Origin: Stenotrophomonas pavanii
GTDB taxonomy: Bacteria > Pseudomonadota > Gammaproteobacteria > Xanthomonadales > Xanthomonadaceae
Direction of reading: 5' to 3'
DNA: 64,000 nt
Assembly: GCF_900101175.1 (NCBI RefSeq)
Contig: NZ_FNFQ01000006.1
Span: 1 to 64,000, forward strand
Below the pieces are notes generated by a model. The model saw nothing but the letters and a program-made list of their open reading frames with translations. It was not told where the DNA came from and did not search any database. Each line of letters opens with the position of its first letter. The stretch's first letter is position 1. The translations under genes were made by a program, and so were the position numbers. Positions 24,690-33,974 of the stretch are shown here, piece by piece.

Positions 24690-27068
24690 ATGCGAACGTC
24701 TGCGCGCTTTCCCCGTGTCTCGCTGCTTGCCCTGCTGATCGCCCCCGCACTGGACGCCCTGGCCGAAGCACCGCAGGGCGATGCCGCTGACGCGCGCAGC
24801 AGTGAGGCCCGCACCCTCGACCAGGTGCAGGTGATCGGCCAGGCCACCAGCTACGCCAAGACTTCGGTACGTGCGGAAACGCTGAACCGGCAGACCGTGA
24901 TGAGCAGCGTCAACGACGCGCTCAATGAAGTCCCCGGCGTGGTGGTCAGCGAAGCCGACGCCACCGGCTCGTCGGTGTGGGGCACGCAGATCAGCATGCG
25001 TGGCTTCGTCACCAACCGCGACACCCAGCAGATAGGCACCACCATCGACGGCCTGCCCAACGGCGGCTCGGGCTATGGCGGCGGCTCGCTGGCCAACCGC
25101 TACATCGACACCCTCGACCTGGAAACGGTGGAGGTCAGCCAGGGCACCGCCGATATCTCCTCGCGCTCGAACGAGGCCCTCGGCGGCACGCTCAACTTCC
25201 TCACCAGCGACCCGCTGCAGGACAGCCGCCTGCGCTTCGTGGTCGGTGCCGGTGACAACGAGGCGCGCAAGTACTACGTGCGCTACGACACCGGCCTGCT
25301 CGGTGGCCACACCCGCGCCTGGGTCAGCGCCTCGTCGGCGCGCGTGCAGGACTGGATCGACGGCAGCGGCAAGGCCAGCAACGACCACATTGCCGGCAAG
25401 TTCATCACCGAACTCGATCGTTGGACGCTGACCGGCTACCTGTCCTACAACGACGCCGACGAGCCGGAATACACCAGTGTGTCGCCGAACGGCTTCGCCA
25501 CCAATCCGGATCGCGACAACCTGGTCGGCACCCTCACCGGCATTCCCTACCTGGACCAGAACTACCGCTCCGGCTCGCGCGCCCTGCGCGAGAACACCTT
25601 CGGCTACCTGCGCGCGGCCTTCGATGCCGGCAACGGCTTCAAGGCTTCGGTGGCGGCTTACGGACACCGCATGCAAGGTCGTGGCGACTGGCTGCCACCG
25701 TACCTGGCGCAGGTCAGCGATGACGGTGCGGGCCGTCCCGAGTCGGAGTACCTCGGTGGCAAGACCGTGTACGGCGGCAGCAACCGTGGCCAGATCTTCT
25801 TCGTCAATCCCGACGGCAGCGCCGCGCAGCGCCTGGCCAACTGCACGCCGCGGCTGGGCTTCACCGCCGAATACGATCCGGACTGCTATGCCGGCAACGT
25901 GCTGGGCGCGCAGTCCTACCGCCACACCCACTACGACAATGACCGCATGGGCGTGACCGCCGACGTCGAGTGGCGGCAGACCTTCGGTGCGATCGACAAC
26001 ACCCTCCGGGGTGGCCTGTGGGTCGAGAAGCTGGATCGCTCGGCACGCCGCGACTGGCACCGCCTGCTCAACGTCGGCCAGGACATCGCCTTCGACCACC
26101 AGCCGTACTGGGTGCAGTTCGAAGACAAGCACAAGGTCGACGAGCAGATGTACTACGTCGAGGACGTCGCCCGCTTCGGGCCGTTCAGCGCGCGCCTGGG
26201 CGTGAAGCAGTTCTTCGTCGACCAGTCGCGCCGCCGGGTGATCGGCGCCAGCGAACACGTGACGTCCGATTCCAGGTCCGATCCGCTGCTCTCCACCGGC
26301 TTCACCTGGGCGCCGGGCGTGGAAGGCATGGAGCTGTTCGCGGGCTTCTCGCAGAACTTCGCCGCCATTCCCTCCGGCGTGCTCGGCGAGACCGACCCGC
26401 AGCGCTTCCGCAACGTCGAGCCGGAAACCGCTGACAACATCGAAGTGGGCATGCGCATCAGCCGCTGGCCGCTGACCGCCTCGGTCACGCTGTACAACAT
26501 CAAGTTCGACAACCGCATCGTCTACCTGCCGGCCGGCTTCGTCAGCGGCATCGACTACCTGGGCGAGACCGACGGCGTCTACGAGAACTTCGGCGGCGTG
26601 GAAAGCAACGGCCTGGAAGCGGCGTTCGGCTATGGCTGGGACAACGGCTGGCGCCTCAACGCCGCCTATACCTACAACCGCTCCAAGTACCTGGGCAGTG
26701 GCGATGCCGCGCGTGATACCCAGTTGGGCATCGTCGACGGCGCCAAGGTGATCGGCCAGCCCGAACAGACCCTCGTCCTGTCGGCGGACTGGCAGGGCGA
26801 GAACTGGAACTTCGGCCTGTCCGGCCGTTACCTGGGCAAGCGCTATCTCGACGCCGCCAACGTCAACACGCTGCCCTCGGCCACCGTGTTCAACGCCAAC
26901 ATCGGCTTCGACCTGCAGGGCCTGTCGCCGCGGCTGAAGGGCATGGGAGCCAACCTGGTGGTGAGCAATCTGACCGACAAGCGGTATCTTGCTGGGGTGG
27001 ACGGCCGCGACAACGCCTTCATCGGCGCCCCGCGCACCGTCGGCATCTCCTTCCGTGTGGACCTGTGA
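24690..27068 (+). CDS. TonB-dependent outer-membrane receptor (PLC-linked)
   Basis: A 792-residue receptor with signal peptide (cut near ALDALAEA), a plug domain starting with ARTLDQVQVIGQATSYAK and PGVVVSEAD...SMRGF, and a 22-strand barrel ending in the aromatic-rich GISFRVDL. It has no N-terminal STN domain, so it probably does not signal to a sigma factor. It overlaps the phospholipase C gene by 4 bp (GTGA), so it may import a product of phospholipid hydrolysis or an accompanying nutrient; the ligand is inferred only from this coupling. Confidence 0.92.
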   Translation: MRTSARFPRVSLLALLIAPALDALAEAPQGDAADARSSEARTLDQVQVIGQATSYAKTSVRAETLNRQTVMSSVNDALNEVPGVVVSEADATGSSVWGTQISMRGFVTNRDTQQIGTTIDGLPNGGSGYGGGSLANRYIDTLDLETVEVSQGTADISSRSNEALGGTLNFLTSDPLQDSRLRFVVGAGDNEARKYYVRYDTGLLGGHTRAWVSASSARVQDWIDGSGKASNDHIAGKFITELDRWTLTGYLSYNDADEPEYTSVSPNGFATNPDRDNLVGTLTGIPYLDQNYRSGSRALRENTFGYLRAAFDAGNGFKASVAAYGHRMQGRGDWLPPYLAQVSDDGAGRPESEYLGGKTVYGGSNRGQIFFVNPDGSAAQRLANCTPRLGFTAEYDPDCYAGNVLGAQSYRHTHYDNDRMGVTADVEWRQTFGAIDNTLRGGLWVEKLDRSARRDWHRLLNVGQDIAFDHQPYWVQFEDKHKVDEQMYYVEDVARFGPFSARLGVKQFFVDQSRRRVIGASEHVTSDSRSDPLLSTGFTWAPGVEGMELFAGFSQNFAAIPSGVLGETDPQRFRNVEPETADNIEVGMRISRWPLTASVTLYNIKFDNRIVYLPAGFVSGIDYLGETDGVYENFGGVESNGLEAAFGYGWDNGWRLNAAYTYNRSKYLGSGDAARDTQLGIVDGAKVIGQPEQTLVLSADWQGENWNFGLSGRYLGKRYLDAANVNTLPSATVFNANIGFDLQGLSPRLKGMGANLVVSNLTDKRYLAGVDGRDNAFIGAPRTVGISFRVDL

Positions 27069-29185
27069 GTGAGCCCGTGACCGATATCGGCCGACGCCGG
27101 TTGTTGCAGGCCGGCGTTGCCGCCGGCCTTTCCCCGCTGCTGCCCAGTATCGCCCGGGCCGCAGCGATCGCGCCTGCGGCGCGGACCCGCAGTCTGGAAG
27201 ACCTGCAGCACATCGTGGTGTTCATGCAGGAGAACCGTTCGTTCGACCACTACTTCGGCACGCTGCCGGGGGTACGTGGTTTCGGCGATCGCTTCGTGGC
27301 CCCGGCGCCGGCACTGCAGGCCGGCGGTCGCACCCGCAGCCTGTGGCTGCAGCCCGACGCGAGCGGCACGCGCGCGATCGCACCCTTCCCGCTGGATACC
27401 GCCGCGCACTTCGGCTACATGCGGGTGGAAGGCACGCCGCACACCTGGCCCGACGCGCAGCGTGCCTGGGACCACGGCCGCATGGGGCAATGGCCGAAGG
27501 CCAAGCAGAACCACGCGATGGGCTACTTCCAGCGCGGCGACCTGCCGTTCCAGTTCGCGCTGGCCGATGCCTTCACGATCTGCGACGCCTACCACTGCGC
27601 GATGCAGGCCGGGACCAACCCGAACCGGGTGTTCCTGTGGACTGGCCACAATGACGCGCACGCGCGTGCTGGTGGCCCGGTGATCGCCAACTCGCACGAC
27701 AACTTTCCCGAACAGGGTGGGCACCCGGCGTCATACCGCTGGACCAGCTATGTCGAGCGTCTGCAGAACGCCGGCGTGTCCTGGCAGATCTACCAGGACA
27801 TGGCCGACAACTTCACCGACAACCCGCTGGCCGGCTTCGAGGCGTTCCGCCAGGCCCACCGCGCTGCGCCGGGGCATGACCCGCAGCTGCGCGCACGCGG
27901 GGTCAGCACGCGTGGCCTGGCGCAGCTGCGCCAGGATGTCATCGACGGGCGCCTGCCGCAGGTCAGCTTCATCATCGCCGACGCGGCCGGCAGCGAGCAT
28001 CCCGGCCCCTCCAGCCCCGCCCAGGGTGCGGCCTATACCGCGCGGGTGCTGGATGCGCTGACCGCCGATCCGCAGGTGTGGAGCCGCACCGCCCTGCTGC
28101 TGATGTTCGACGAGAACGACGGCTTCTTCGACCACATGCCGCCGCCAGCCCCGCCTTCGCCGGTGGACGGTGGCTGGGCGGGTACGTCTACGGTCAGCAC
28201 CGAGGGCGAGTACCACCGCCATCCGGCACCGGGAGACGAGAAGTACGATGCCGCCGAGCTGCGCGGCCGCCCGTATGGGCTGGGTCCGCGCGTGCCGCTG
28301 TACGTGATCTCGCCCTGGAGCCGCGGCGGCTGGGTCGATTCGCAGGTCTACGACCACACCTCGGTCATTCGACTGATCGAACGCCGCTTCGGTGTGGCGG
28401 CACCGGATATCTCGCCGTGGCGCCGCGCCGTCTGCGGCGACCTCAGCAACGCCTTCGACTTTGCCCAGCGCGATACCCGCCCGTTCGTCCGCGGCCTGCC
28501 GGACGTCAGCGCAGTGGCCGCGCGTGCCGCTGCTTTGCCGGGGCGTACCGTGCCCTCACTGCCGGAGGGGTTGGTGGCGGCGAAACAGGAAAGCGGTGTA
28601 CGCCCGGCGCGTGCCCTGCCCTATCGCCCGCAGGCGTCGTTGGCCGCGGTCGACGCCTCGGGCGTGGATCTGACGCTGTCCTGCGACGGTGCGGCGGCCG
28701 TACTGCACGTCTACGACCGGCTGCGGCTGGAGGCGGTGCCCCGCCGCTACACGCTGGTCCCGGGCGTGCCGCTGCGCGAGCGCTGGCCGCTGGACGCCCA
28801 GGGTCGCTATGACCTGTGGCTGCTTGGGCCGAACGGCTTCCATCGTCACTTCCAGGGTGCGGCCAGGACGCCTGCCGTGCAGGCGTCGATTGATCACGCG
28901 GATGGCCAACTGCGGCTGCACCTGCGCAACCTGGAGGACAGCGCACAGCCGCTGCGCATGCAGGCTGGCGCCTATGCCGGGCACATGCCAGAGCAGATGC
29001 TGGCACTGCCGGCGCGCGCGGAAACGACGGTGGCCTGGGACGCGGCACCCACGGCAGGCTGGTACGACCTGCGCGTCAGCGCGGGTGAGAGTGTGCTGCG
29101 TTTGGCGGGCCGCGCCGAGGATGGTCGCCCCGGCACCAGTGACCCGGCGATGGGCACCGAACCGCTGCGGTTCGAGCACGATTGA
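27065..29185 (+). CDS. phosphocholine-specific phospholipase C family
   Basis: A 706-residue secreted phosphoesterase. The N-terminus GRRRLLQAGVAAGLSPLLP is a Tat signal. The catalytic domain begins with IVVFMQENRSFDHYFGTLPG, the hallmark of the PlcH/PlcN and acid-phosphatase group, with further metal-site stretches TGHNDAH, LLMFDENDGFFDH and ISPWSRGGWV. The last 200 residues form the C-terminal domain pair found in Pseudomonas PLCs. Translation from GTG overlaps the receptor stop. Predicted to release phosphocholine or phosphate esters from lipids outside the inner membrane. Confidence 0.93.
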   Translation: MSEPVTDIGRRRLLQAGVAAGLSPLLPSIARAAAIAPAARTRSLEDLQHIVVFMQENRSFDHYFGTLPGVRGFGDRFVAPAPALQAGGRTRSLWLQPDASGTRAIAPFPLDTAAHFGYMRVEGTPHTWPDAQRAWDHGRMGQWPKAKQNHAMGYFQRGDLPFQFALADAFTICDAYHCAMQAGTNPNRVFLWTGHNDAHARAGGPVIANSHDNFPEQGGHPASYRWTSYVERLQNAGVSWQIYQDMADNFTDNPLAGFEAFRQAHRAAPGHDPQLRARGVSTRGLAQLRQDVIDGRLPQVSFIIADAAGSEHPGPSSPAQGAAYTARVLDALTADPQVWSRTALLLMFDENDGFFDHMPPPAPPSPVDGGWAGTSTVSTEGEYHRHPAPGDEKYDAAELRGRPYGLGPRVPLYVISPWSRGGWVDSQVYDHTSVIRLIERRFGVAAPDISPWRRAVCGDLSNAFDFAQRDTRPFVRGLPDVSAVAARAAALPGRTVPSLPEGLVAAKQESGVRPARALPYRPQASLAAVDASGVDLTLSCDGAAAVLHVYDRLRLEAVPRRYTLVPGVPLRERWPLDAQGRYDLWLLGPNGFHRHFQGAARTPAVQASIDHADGQLRLHLRNLEDSAQPLRMQAGAYAGHMPEQMLALPARAETTVAWDAAPTAGWYDLRVSAGESVLRLAGRAEDGRPGTSDPAMGTEPLRFEHD

Positions 29186-29193
29186 GGAATCCC

Positions 29194-29278
29194 CTGTCGA
29201 GCCGAGCCCACGCTCGGCTGCTTTTTCGGGGCAGTGCGACCGGGGCGAAAGCAGCCGAGCGTAGGCTCGGCTCGACAG
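29194..29278. repeat. 85-bp inverted repeat between convergent genes
   Basis: Arms of 31 bp (29194-29224 and 29248-29278) match with one mismatch. Each arm also folds on itself (GAGCCGAGC / GCTCGGCT), so two small hairpins or one large cruciform can form. T-runs at the inner ends (CTTTTT) suggest terminators for both PLC and phoD. Confidence 0.75.
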
Positions 29279-29293
29279 CACAGACCGGTAGAT

Positions 29294-30889
29294 TCAGGCC
29301 TCCTGCAGCCCCGGCCGGCCGTGCGCCACCGCGTAGCGCTTCCAGCTCTGCACGGTACCGTTCGGCCGCATCACCGTATCCAGCGTCTTCATGTCGCCGA
29401 TCCACGCATCACGGGTGACATCGCACAGCACATAGCCACGCTTGTCGGTGGTCGCCTTCAGATTTGGGCTGTGCGCAAGCTGGTTGCGGGCGTAAGCGTC
29501 CACGCCCTGGCCATCGGCACCGGACGTGATCGAAGTGGCAAGGAACTCGCTGGAGACCACGCCCGAATCACGATGGTCCTGCACCAGGTCGCTGGCGTAA
29601 TGCCGGTGCGCGTCGCCACAGGCGGTCACCACGTTGCCGAAGCCGACCTTCTGGATGTGGTCGAGCAGGCGCCGGCGGCTGTCCAGGTAGCCCGACCACT
29701 GGTCATCGGACGACTGCACCACCCCGTCCTTCTCGCGCATGTAGTTGCCCAGCGCCACCTGGTGGGCGATGGTGTGCCAGCGCGGCGCGGCATCGGCCAG
29801 CCCATCGAACAGCCAGCGCTCCTGCTTCGCACCGACGATGCTGCGCTCCGGTGATTCCACGTCCTCACGCAGCGCCATGTTCACCTGCTTGCTGCGGTAC
29901 TGGCGGGTGTCGAGCAGGTGCAGGTCCATCAGCGTGCCGTAGCGTGCGCGCCGGTACAGCTGCATGTGGCCGTCGCGCGGGAAGGCCGAACGGCGCAGCG
30001 GCATGTTCTCGTAGTACGCCTGGAACGCCTGCGCACGGCGCAGCAGGAACACCTCGCTGGGCGTATCGTCCTGGTCCTCGGCGCCGGCCCAGTTGTTGTC
30101 CACTTCATGGTCATCGAAGGTGACGAACCAGGGGGCCGACGCGTGCGCGGCCTGCAGGTCGGCGTCGCTCTTGTACTGGGCGTAGCGTCGACGGTAATCG
30201 TCGAGCGTGTAGGTCTGCGGCCCGACATGATTGCGCAGGTTGGTGAACGGCTGGCCGTTCATCTTCCGCAGGCCTGGCTGGCTTTCGCCCTCGTAGATGT
30301 AATCACCGTAGTGGAAGACGAAGTCCAGCGGTTCCTCGGCGATGCGCCGCCACGCGGTGTAGTGGCCCTCTTCGTAGTGCTGGCAGCCGGCCACCACAAA
30401 GCGCACGCGATCCACCGCCGCCGTGGCCGCAGGCAGCGTGCGGGTACAACCGACTGCACTGGCGTGGCTTCCAACGGTGAAGCGGTACCAGTAGGGCCGT
30501 CCGGGCGCCAACCCGTCCAGTTCCACGTGCACCGCGTGGCCGAGTTCGGGATGCGCGAGCGCCGAACCCTGGCGTACCACCTTGCGCATGCCTTCGTCCG
30601 CTGCCAGTTGCCATTCGACCACCATCGGCCGGGCCGGCATGCCACCGCCGAACACCAGCGGCTCGGTCGCCAGCCGCGTCCACAGCACCATGCCATCGGC
30701 GGACGGATCACCCGAGGCCACGCCCAGGGTGAACGGTGTGCTGGCAAAGCGTGGCGAGGCCAGCAGGTTGCGCGGGTTCAGCGCGGTGGCATCGGCCTGC
30801 GCGGCCAGCGCGCGTGCCGTGCCCATCCAGGCGCCGGCGGCGGACAGGCCGGCCAGGGCCAGGAATCGCCTGCGATTGATCGTGTCCAC
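29294..30889 (-). CDS. phoD: alkaline phosphatase D family phosphoesterase
   Basis: A 531-residue secreted metallophosphatase. Tat signal INRRRFLALAGLSAAGAWMG at the N-terminus, a PhoD N-terminal domain (about 55-145), then metal-binding motifs VVAGCQHY, FHYGDYIYEG, VTFDDHEVDNNW and ACGDAHRHY. PhoD enzymes hydrolyse phosphomono- and diesters and some attack phospholipids or teichoic acids. It starts 10 bp after the TonB receptor gene and is the last gene of the sigma factor-FecR-receptor-phoD series. Confidence 0.94.
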   Translation of the reverse strand: MDTINRRRFLALAGLSAAGAWMGTARALAAQADATALNPRNLLASPRFASTPFTLGVASGDPSADGMVLWTRLATEPLVFGGGMPARPMVVEWQLAADEGMRKVVRQGSALAHPELGHAVHVELDGLAPGRPYWYRFTVGSHASAVGCTRTLPAATAAVDRVRFVVAGCQHYEEGHYTAWRRIAEEPLDFVFHYGDYIYEGESQPGLRKMNGQPFTNLRNHVGPQTYTLDDYRRRYAQYKSDADLQAAHASAPWFVTFDDHEVDNNWAGAEDQDDTPSEVFLLRRAQAFQAYYENMPLRRSAFPRDGHMQLYRRARYGTLMDLHLLDTRQYRSKQVNMALREDVESPERSIVGAKQERWLFDGLADAAPRWHTIAHQVALGNYMREKDGVVQSSDDQWSGYLDSRRRLLDHIQKVGFGNVVTACGDAHRHYASDLVQDHRDSGVVSSEFLATSITSGADGQGVDAYARNQLAHSPNLKATTDKRGYVLCDVTRDAWIGDMKTLDTVMRPNGTVQSWKRYAVAHGRPGLQEA

Positions 30890-30899
30890 GGCTGCGCCC

Positions 30900-33836
30900 T
30901 CAGTTGTAGATGATGTGGAAGTAGAAGAAGCGGCCGTAGTCGTCGATCTCGGTGCGGAAGCGCCCGTTCGGACCGGTGCTGTAGGTCGGCTGGGTGTTGA
31001 ACAGGTTCTTGGCTTCGTACTTCAGCGTCACGTGCCTGCTGACCTTGTGGCTGAAGGCCATGTTGAAGGTCATGTACGGGTCGTAGTACGAGTCCAGCCA
31101 CTGGGTATCGCCGAAATCGACCAGCATCCGGCTGCGATAGGTTCCGGACAGGCGCAGTTGCGAGCTCTTCCACGGCATGCGCCAGATCACCGAGCCATTG
31201 AGCGACCAGTCCGGCTGGTACAGCAGGCGGTCCAGGCGCCGCTCGGTGCCATCGGTGATGCGGTAGTTGGTGCGGCCTTCCAGCCGCGTGGCGTTGAAAT
31301 ACATGTCGAAGCGCTGGCGGCCCCACCGCAGGTTGCGGTTGGCCACCGCGAACTCGACGCCATGCAGCGTGGACTCATCGGTGTTCATCGGCTGGGTCAC
31401 CCGGTAACGGGTGTCTCCCACGTTCTCGAAGGTGGTCAGGGTGTAGATGTCGTCCTTGATCACCTTGTCGAACAGCGCCACCGAAACCAGGCCGTTGTTG
31501 CCGTTGAAGTACAGATCCCAGGCCAGGTCGAGGTTGGTGGAACGGCGCGGCTGCAGGTCCGCATTGCCCTGCTTGATGGTGCAGAAGCCCCTGCCTTCCT
31601 CGTCGTCGCCACAACTGGTGCTGGTGGCCTGGGCGATGTTGCTCGGCGTCGGCCGGCCCAGCGTGCGGCTTGCAGAGAAGCGCAGGCGCTGGTCCTCGCT
31701 CAGCTTGAAGGTCGCGTTCAACGAAGGAAGCAGGTTGTTGTAGCCGCCACTGGTCGTGCGGAACGCCGGACTGTAGGTGGTGCCACCGTCATCGCTGAAC
31801 GGGCTGTACGCATCGAAGCGGGTGTGGTCGTAGCGCAGGCCGCCGATCAGCAGCAGCCGGTCCCACGCGTAGTGCGCGGACACATAGGCGTTGGTGATGT
31901 CCTCCACGTACTTGTAGTCGCTGGTGAAGTTGGCATTGGGATACGCCGCATTGTTGTTGCCCAGTTTCGGCAGCAGTTGCTCGTTCCACTTGCGGTTGTC
32001 GATCAGCGGGAAGCCCGGCACGCTGCCCAGCAGCGTCGAACCCGGATACAGGTAATCGTTGAGCGTGGCACTGCTCTTGAAGTAGTCGAAGTCGATGTCC
32101 TGCCAGATCTTCAGATGGCGGTATTCGGCGCCGGCGGCCAAGCCGAAGCCCCGCGCATCGGCGTCGATGTTGTAGCTGACGTCGGCGCGCAGGTTGTCGA
32201 TGCTCTCCCTGGCGTTGCGGGGGGAGACGTAGGCCTGCGCAGGATTGAGCTTGAACGCGGAGCTGGTCAGCAGGCTGGAATCGGATACCGCCACCGCGTT
32301 GGGGAACCCGTGGCTGTCGTTCTCGTAGTCGACGAACAGATTGCTGGGGTAGGCGCGCACGCCCCAGTAGACCTGGTTGTTGTGGAAGGTCTCTTCGCTA
32401 TGGCCGCCACGCAGGGTCAGCCGCGAACGCTCGCCGATGTCCCAGTTGAAGCTGGCGATCGCGCCCCGGTTGCTGCGGTCCCAACGGTCGTGGCGGTTCT
32501 TGATGTAGATGCTGTTGATCTGGGTGGTGCCGCTGTCCTCGGTCTGGTTGCGGATCGGGAACTTGGCATTGCCATACAGATCGGTCTTGTTCATCGTCGA
32601 GTTCTCGTAGAACCGGTACGAGTACAGCAGCAGCGATGCGTAGAACGGGTCATCCGAGGGCTTCCACTCAAGCTTGGCGGAGCCGCCAAAATTGGTGATG
32701 AAGTTGGTATAGGTGCCAGTGCTGAAGTTGCCAGGCGCGCGCAGCCCGTTCCAGCCCTTGGCTTCGTCCGGCCCGGTGGTGCCGTCGGTGAGGTACTTGC
32801 CAGCGTCGTTGTAGTAGTAGTTCGACTCCACCCAGCGCTTGACGCTGTTGCGCGAGCGTTGCTCGTAGCGGGCCACCGCAACGATGCCGAATTCCTGGTC
32901 GGCGCCGAACGGGCTGGAGAACACCATCTTGGCGCTCTTGCCGAAGTGACCGAGCGTCTCGTGGTTGCCGCCAGCGCTGCGCTCGACGTTGGTCTCGGCG
33001 GTCGAATAGATGCCTGCCACATCGGCAAACACGTACTTGCCGGACCGGTCGAAGGCACTGCGGCTGATGATGTCGATCACACCGCCGATCGCGTCCGGTG
33101 CCTGCTCCGCACTGAAGCTCTTGTAGATGTCGGTGCGGGTACCGATGTCGCTGGGAATCAGCTGCAGGTTGTTCATGCGCTCACCCGACCCGCTGCCCCC
33201 CACGCTCGCAATGGCGATGCCATCGATGGTGGTGTAGTTGAGATTGGCCTGCACGCCGCGCACGGTCACGTAGCGTGGCTCGCCGGCATCTTCCACCGCA
33301 CTCAGGCCGGGCGCGGCCATCAGGCTTTCGGCCAGGGTTTCGTCGCCGTAGCTGTCCATCTCATCGTAGACCACCGAATCCTTGATCACCGGCGAGGTCT
33401 TCTTCTGGTCGATCACCTCATGCGCGGCAATCACCTTCACCGTGCCCAGCGTCGGCGCGACCATCGCCTCGGCTTCGCGCGGCTTCGGTACGGCTGGCTT
33501 CGGCGCGTCGTGCACGGGGGTCGGGTCGATGGCGATGACATTGCCATCCACCACGGTGTAGCCCAGTCCGCTCCCCGCCAGCAGTGCATCCAGCGCCTGC
33601 CTGACGGTGGCACCGCGCGGCACCACACCGGCCATGCGGGCATCGCCATCGGCCGAGTACAGGAACTGGACGCCGGAACTGCGCGACAGCTGCTCCAGCG
33701 CGCGCGCCAGCGGCTGTGCCGCGATCGGCGTGGACACGCGCGCCTGCAGGCCATCGGGCGCGGCAGCGACGGCCGGTGCCACGCTACAGGGAGACAGGGC
33801 GAGGATGATCGACAGGTAGAGCGTGTTGCGCATCAC
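30900..33836 (-). CDS. TonB-dependent transducer/receptor with STN domain (PhoD-linked)
   Basis: A 978-residue receptor. After the signal peptide comes an STN domain (about residues 45-105; FLYSADGDARMAGVVPRG ... SGLGYTVVDGNVIAI), the N-terminal module that contacts FecR-type anti-sigma factors. The plug follows (VIKDSVVYDEMDSYGDETLAESL) and then a large barrel. It lies downstream of fecR and the sigma gene and upstream of phoD. Ligand not known; the phoD coupling suggests an organophosphate or a product of its hydrolysis. Confidence 0.93.
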   Translation of the reverse strand: MMRNTLYLSIILALSPCSVAPAVAAAPDGLQARVSTPIAAQPLARALEQLSRSSGVQFLYSADGDARMAGVVPRGATVRQALDALLAGSGLGYTVVDGNVIAIDPTPVHDAPKPAVPKPREAEAMVAPTLGTVKVIAAHEVIDQKKTSPVIKDSVVYDEMDSYGDETLAESLMAAPGLSAVEDAGEPRYVTVRGVQANLNYTTIDGIAIASVGGSGSGERMNNLQLIPSDIGTRTDIYKSFSAEQAPDAIGGVIDIISRSAFDRSGKYVFADVAGIYSTAETNVERSAGGNHETLGHFGKSAKMVFSSPFGADQEFGIVAVARYEQRSRNSVKRWVESNYYYNDAGKYLTDGTTGPDEAKGWNGLRAPGNFSTGTYTNFITNFGGSAKLEWKPSDDPFYASLLLYSYRFYENSTMNKTDLYGNAKFPIRNQTEDSGTTQINSIYIKNRHDRWDRSNRGAIASFNWDIGERSRLTLRGGHSEETFHNNQVYWGVRAYPSNLFVDYENDSHGFPNAVAVSDSSLLTSSAFKLNPAQAYVSPRNARESIDNLRADVSYNIDADARGFGLAAGAEYRHLKIWQDIDFDYFKSSATLNDYLYPGSTLLGSVPGFPLIDNRKWNEQLLPKLGNNNAAYPNANFTSDYKYVEDITNAYVSAHYAWDRLLLIGGLRYDHTRFDAYSPFSDDGGTTYSPAFRTTSGGYNNLLPSLNATFKLSEDQRLRFSASRTLGRPTPSNIAQATSTSCGDDEEGRGFCTIKQGNADLQPRRSTNLDLAWDLYFNGNNGLVSVALFDKVIKDDIYTLTTFENVGDTRYRVTQPMNTDESTLHGVEFAVANRNLRWGRQRFDMYFNATRLEGRTNYRITDGTERRLDRLLYQPDWSLNGSVIWRMPWKSSQLRLSGTYRSRMLVDFGDTQWLDSYYDPYMTFNMAFSHKVSRHVTLKYEAKNLFNTQPTYSTGPNGRFRTEIDDYGRFFYFHIIYN

Positions 33837-33974
33837 GGGTCCTTGCAGGAGAGAAGACAGCAGGCGCCGCTGCGTGACTCGGCAGCGGCTTCTCCCATGT
33901 AAGAGCCCGCATCCGCCGAAGTGGAGAACGCGGATTCGATGAATTTTTTCTGACAGCGCGCGCCCACACCGGGC
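33837..33974 (-). promoter_or_regulatory. receptor leader with possible FecI-type promoter and hairpin
   Basis: On the minus strand TGTCAGAAAAAATTC (33941-33955) resembles -35 regions reported for FecI-type sigma factors. A hairpin GCCGCTGC / GCAGCGGC (33866-33889) lies 30 bp before the receptor start. Together they suggest that receptor and phoD are transcribed separately by the sigma factor encoded just upstream. No experiment or exact consensus match supports this yet. Confidence 0.4.

Noticed and set aside
30582..33902. Plus-strand open frame of 1106 codons opposite the TonB receptor and phoD
   Set aside because: It is a high-GC antisense shadow; its translation has no domain and is rich in Val/Gly/Arg/His, while the opposite strand encodes clear receptor and phosphatase families.
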